Source of the DNA: Planctomycetaceae bacterium
GTDB taxonomy: Bacteria > Planctomycetota > Planctomycetia > Pirellulales > UBA1268
Assembly: GCA_030616935.1 (NCBI GenBank)
Contig: JAUWWJ010000132.1
Location: 1 to 5,536, forward strand
Reading direction: 5' to 3'
DNA: 5,536 bases
Shown: positions 5,275 through 5,536 of the stretch, piece after piece
Layout: the number at the start of each line of letters is the position of its first letter
Position numbering within the stretch: position 1 is the stretch's first letter
Notes under the pieces: model-generated
Databases searched by the model: none
What the model was told of the DNA's origin: nothing
The model's input: only the letters and a program-made list of their open reading frames with translations
Program-made: the position numbers and the translations under genes

Positions 5275-5536
5275 ATGAACACATCACACAAAGCACTGCT
5301 CGTTCTGCTTACTTGTCTTTTCTTTCCATCGATGCAGAGGGTGTCGCGTGGCGAAACAAAATATCCCATTGTTGATGATGCTGCTCTTGCTCAACAATTT
5401 GTAGAAGGACTCGCAACTCTTGTTGAAAATGCACCGTCAAAAACCCAACGAACACTTGAGGCGGGAAATGCCCTCCGTTTGTTAGCTCAAACGGAGGGCA
5501 GCTCCATTCGGCTCCCAAACCGCCAAGAAAACCTAA
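5275..5536 (+). CDS. Secreted protein of unknown function, 5' part only (runs off the right edge)
   Basis: The frame is open from ATG 5275 to the right edge and gives 87 residues. A signal peptide is clear: MNTSHK, then a hydrophobic core (ALLVLLTCLFFPSM, 7-20), with cleavage probably in the mid-20s (near RGE). The following segment (about 32-76) looks helical and amphipathic, with no recognisable domain before the edge. AAGG at 5257-5260 is 14 nt from the ATG; an in-frame TTG at 5269 would have better spacing (8 nt) and would add only two residues. The LLTC stretch is a poor lipobox, so a lipoprotein is unlikely. A 13-bp perfect inverted repeat (5469-5500) lies inside the frame. The first 87 residues are not enough to assign a function. 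Confidence 0.7.
   Translation, partial: MNTSHKALLVLLTCLFFPSMQRVSRGETKYPIVDDAALAQQFVEGLATLVENAPSKTQRTLEAGNALRLLAQTEGSSIRLPNRQENL
5469..5500. repeat. 13-bp perfect inverted repeat inside the secreted-protein gene
   Basis: Positions 5469-5481 (TGCCCTCCGTTTG) and 5488-5500 are exact reverse complements around a 6-nt spacer (TTAGCT). The hairpin would be very stable in RNA. No T-run follows on either strand, so it is not an ordinary terminator. It covers codons 65-76 of the gene at 5275. Confidence 0.85.

Noticed and set aside
5275..5330. Lipoprotein signal in the right-edge secreted protein
   Set aside because: The only Cys is in LLTC, a poor lipobox, and it lies inside the hydrophobic core and not at its end.

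Overview
The window looks like chromosomal DNA of a planctomycete (phylum Planctomycetota), probably a moderate-GC marine or freshwater lineage. The strongest evidence is a pair of DUF1559 (SBP_bac_10) pseudopilin-like proteins. Each has a type IV prepilin leader (G|FTLIE) and a C-terminal H-X9-DG motif, a combination greatly expanded in that phylum. No rRNA, tRNA, transposase or CRISPR array is visible.

The left two thirds (1-3838) is transcribed on the minus strand. It contains a tandemly duplicated two-gene cassette. In transcription order it reads: Cys/His-rich secreted protein B (3838-3449), DUF1559 protein B (3263-2274), a GC-rich terminator (2231-2200), Cys-rich secreted protein A (2085-1645), DUF1559 protein A (1503-505), and a second matching terminator (481-447). 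Measured from small-gene start to terminator T-run, both copies span 1,639 bp. The DUF1559 copies are about 85-88% identical by hand alignment, whereas the small secreted proteins keep only a shared framework: the N-terminal signal, CxxC, HPxxC/DDCxxC, a hydrophobic stretch, and a C-terminal FDFTL...PRGPP. That framework resembles the DUF2946-type small proteins found near metal (copper) handling genes.

Below the second terminator, a third minus-strand gene runs off the left edge (275 to beyond 1). It starts with GTG, has a good Shine-Dalgarno site and a sigma70-like promoter, and encodes a signal peptide followed by an extremely Cys-rich mature protein. Three small Cys-rich exported proteins in a row, two of them paired with pseudopilins, suggest an envelope module for metal or thiol chemistry. 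That function is inferred, not shown.

The right third is on the plus strand. A 440-bp intergenic region carries an 8-C tract and a perfect GAAC-N4-GTTC palindrome resembling a LexA box. It precedes a complete SRAP/HMCES-family gene (yedK, 4279-5001). This gene has all expected catalytic residues (Cys2, Asn75, Glu105, His160) and ends in QLSLF, a match to the bacterial sliding-clamp-binding consensus. After a 273-bp gap with a possible structured RNA (5142-5200), a new gene for a secreted protein starts at 5275 and runs off the right edge. It contains a 13-bp perfect hairpin within its coding sequence.
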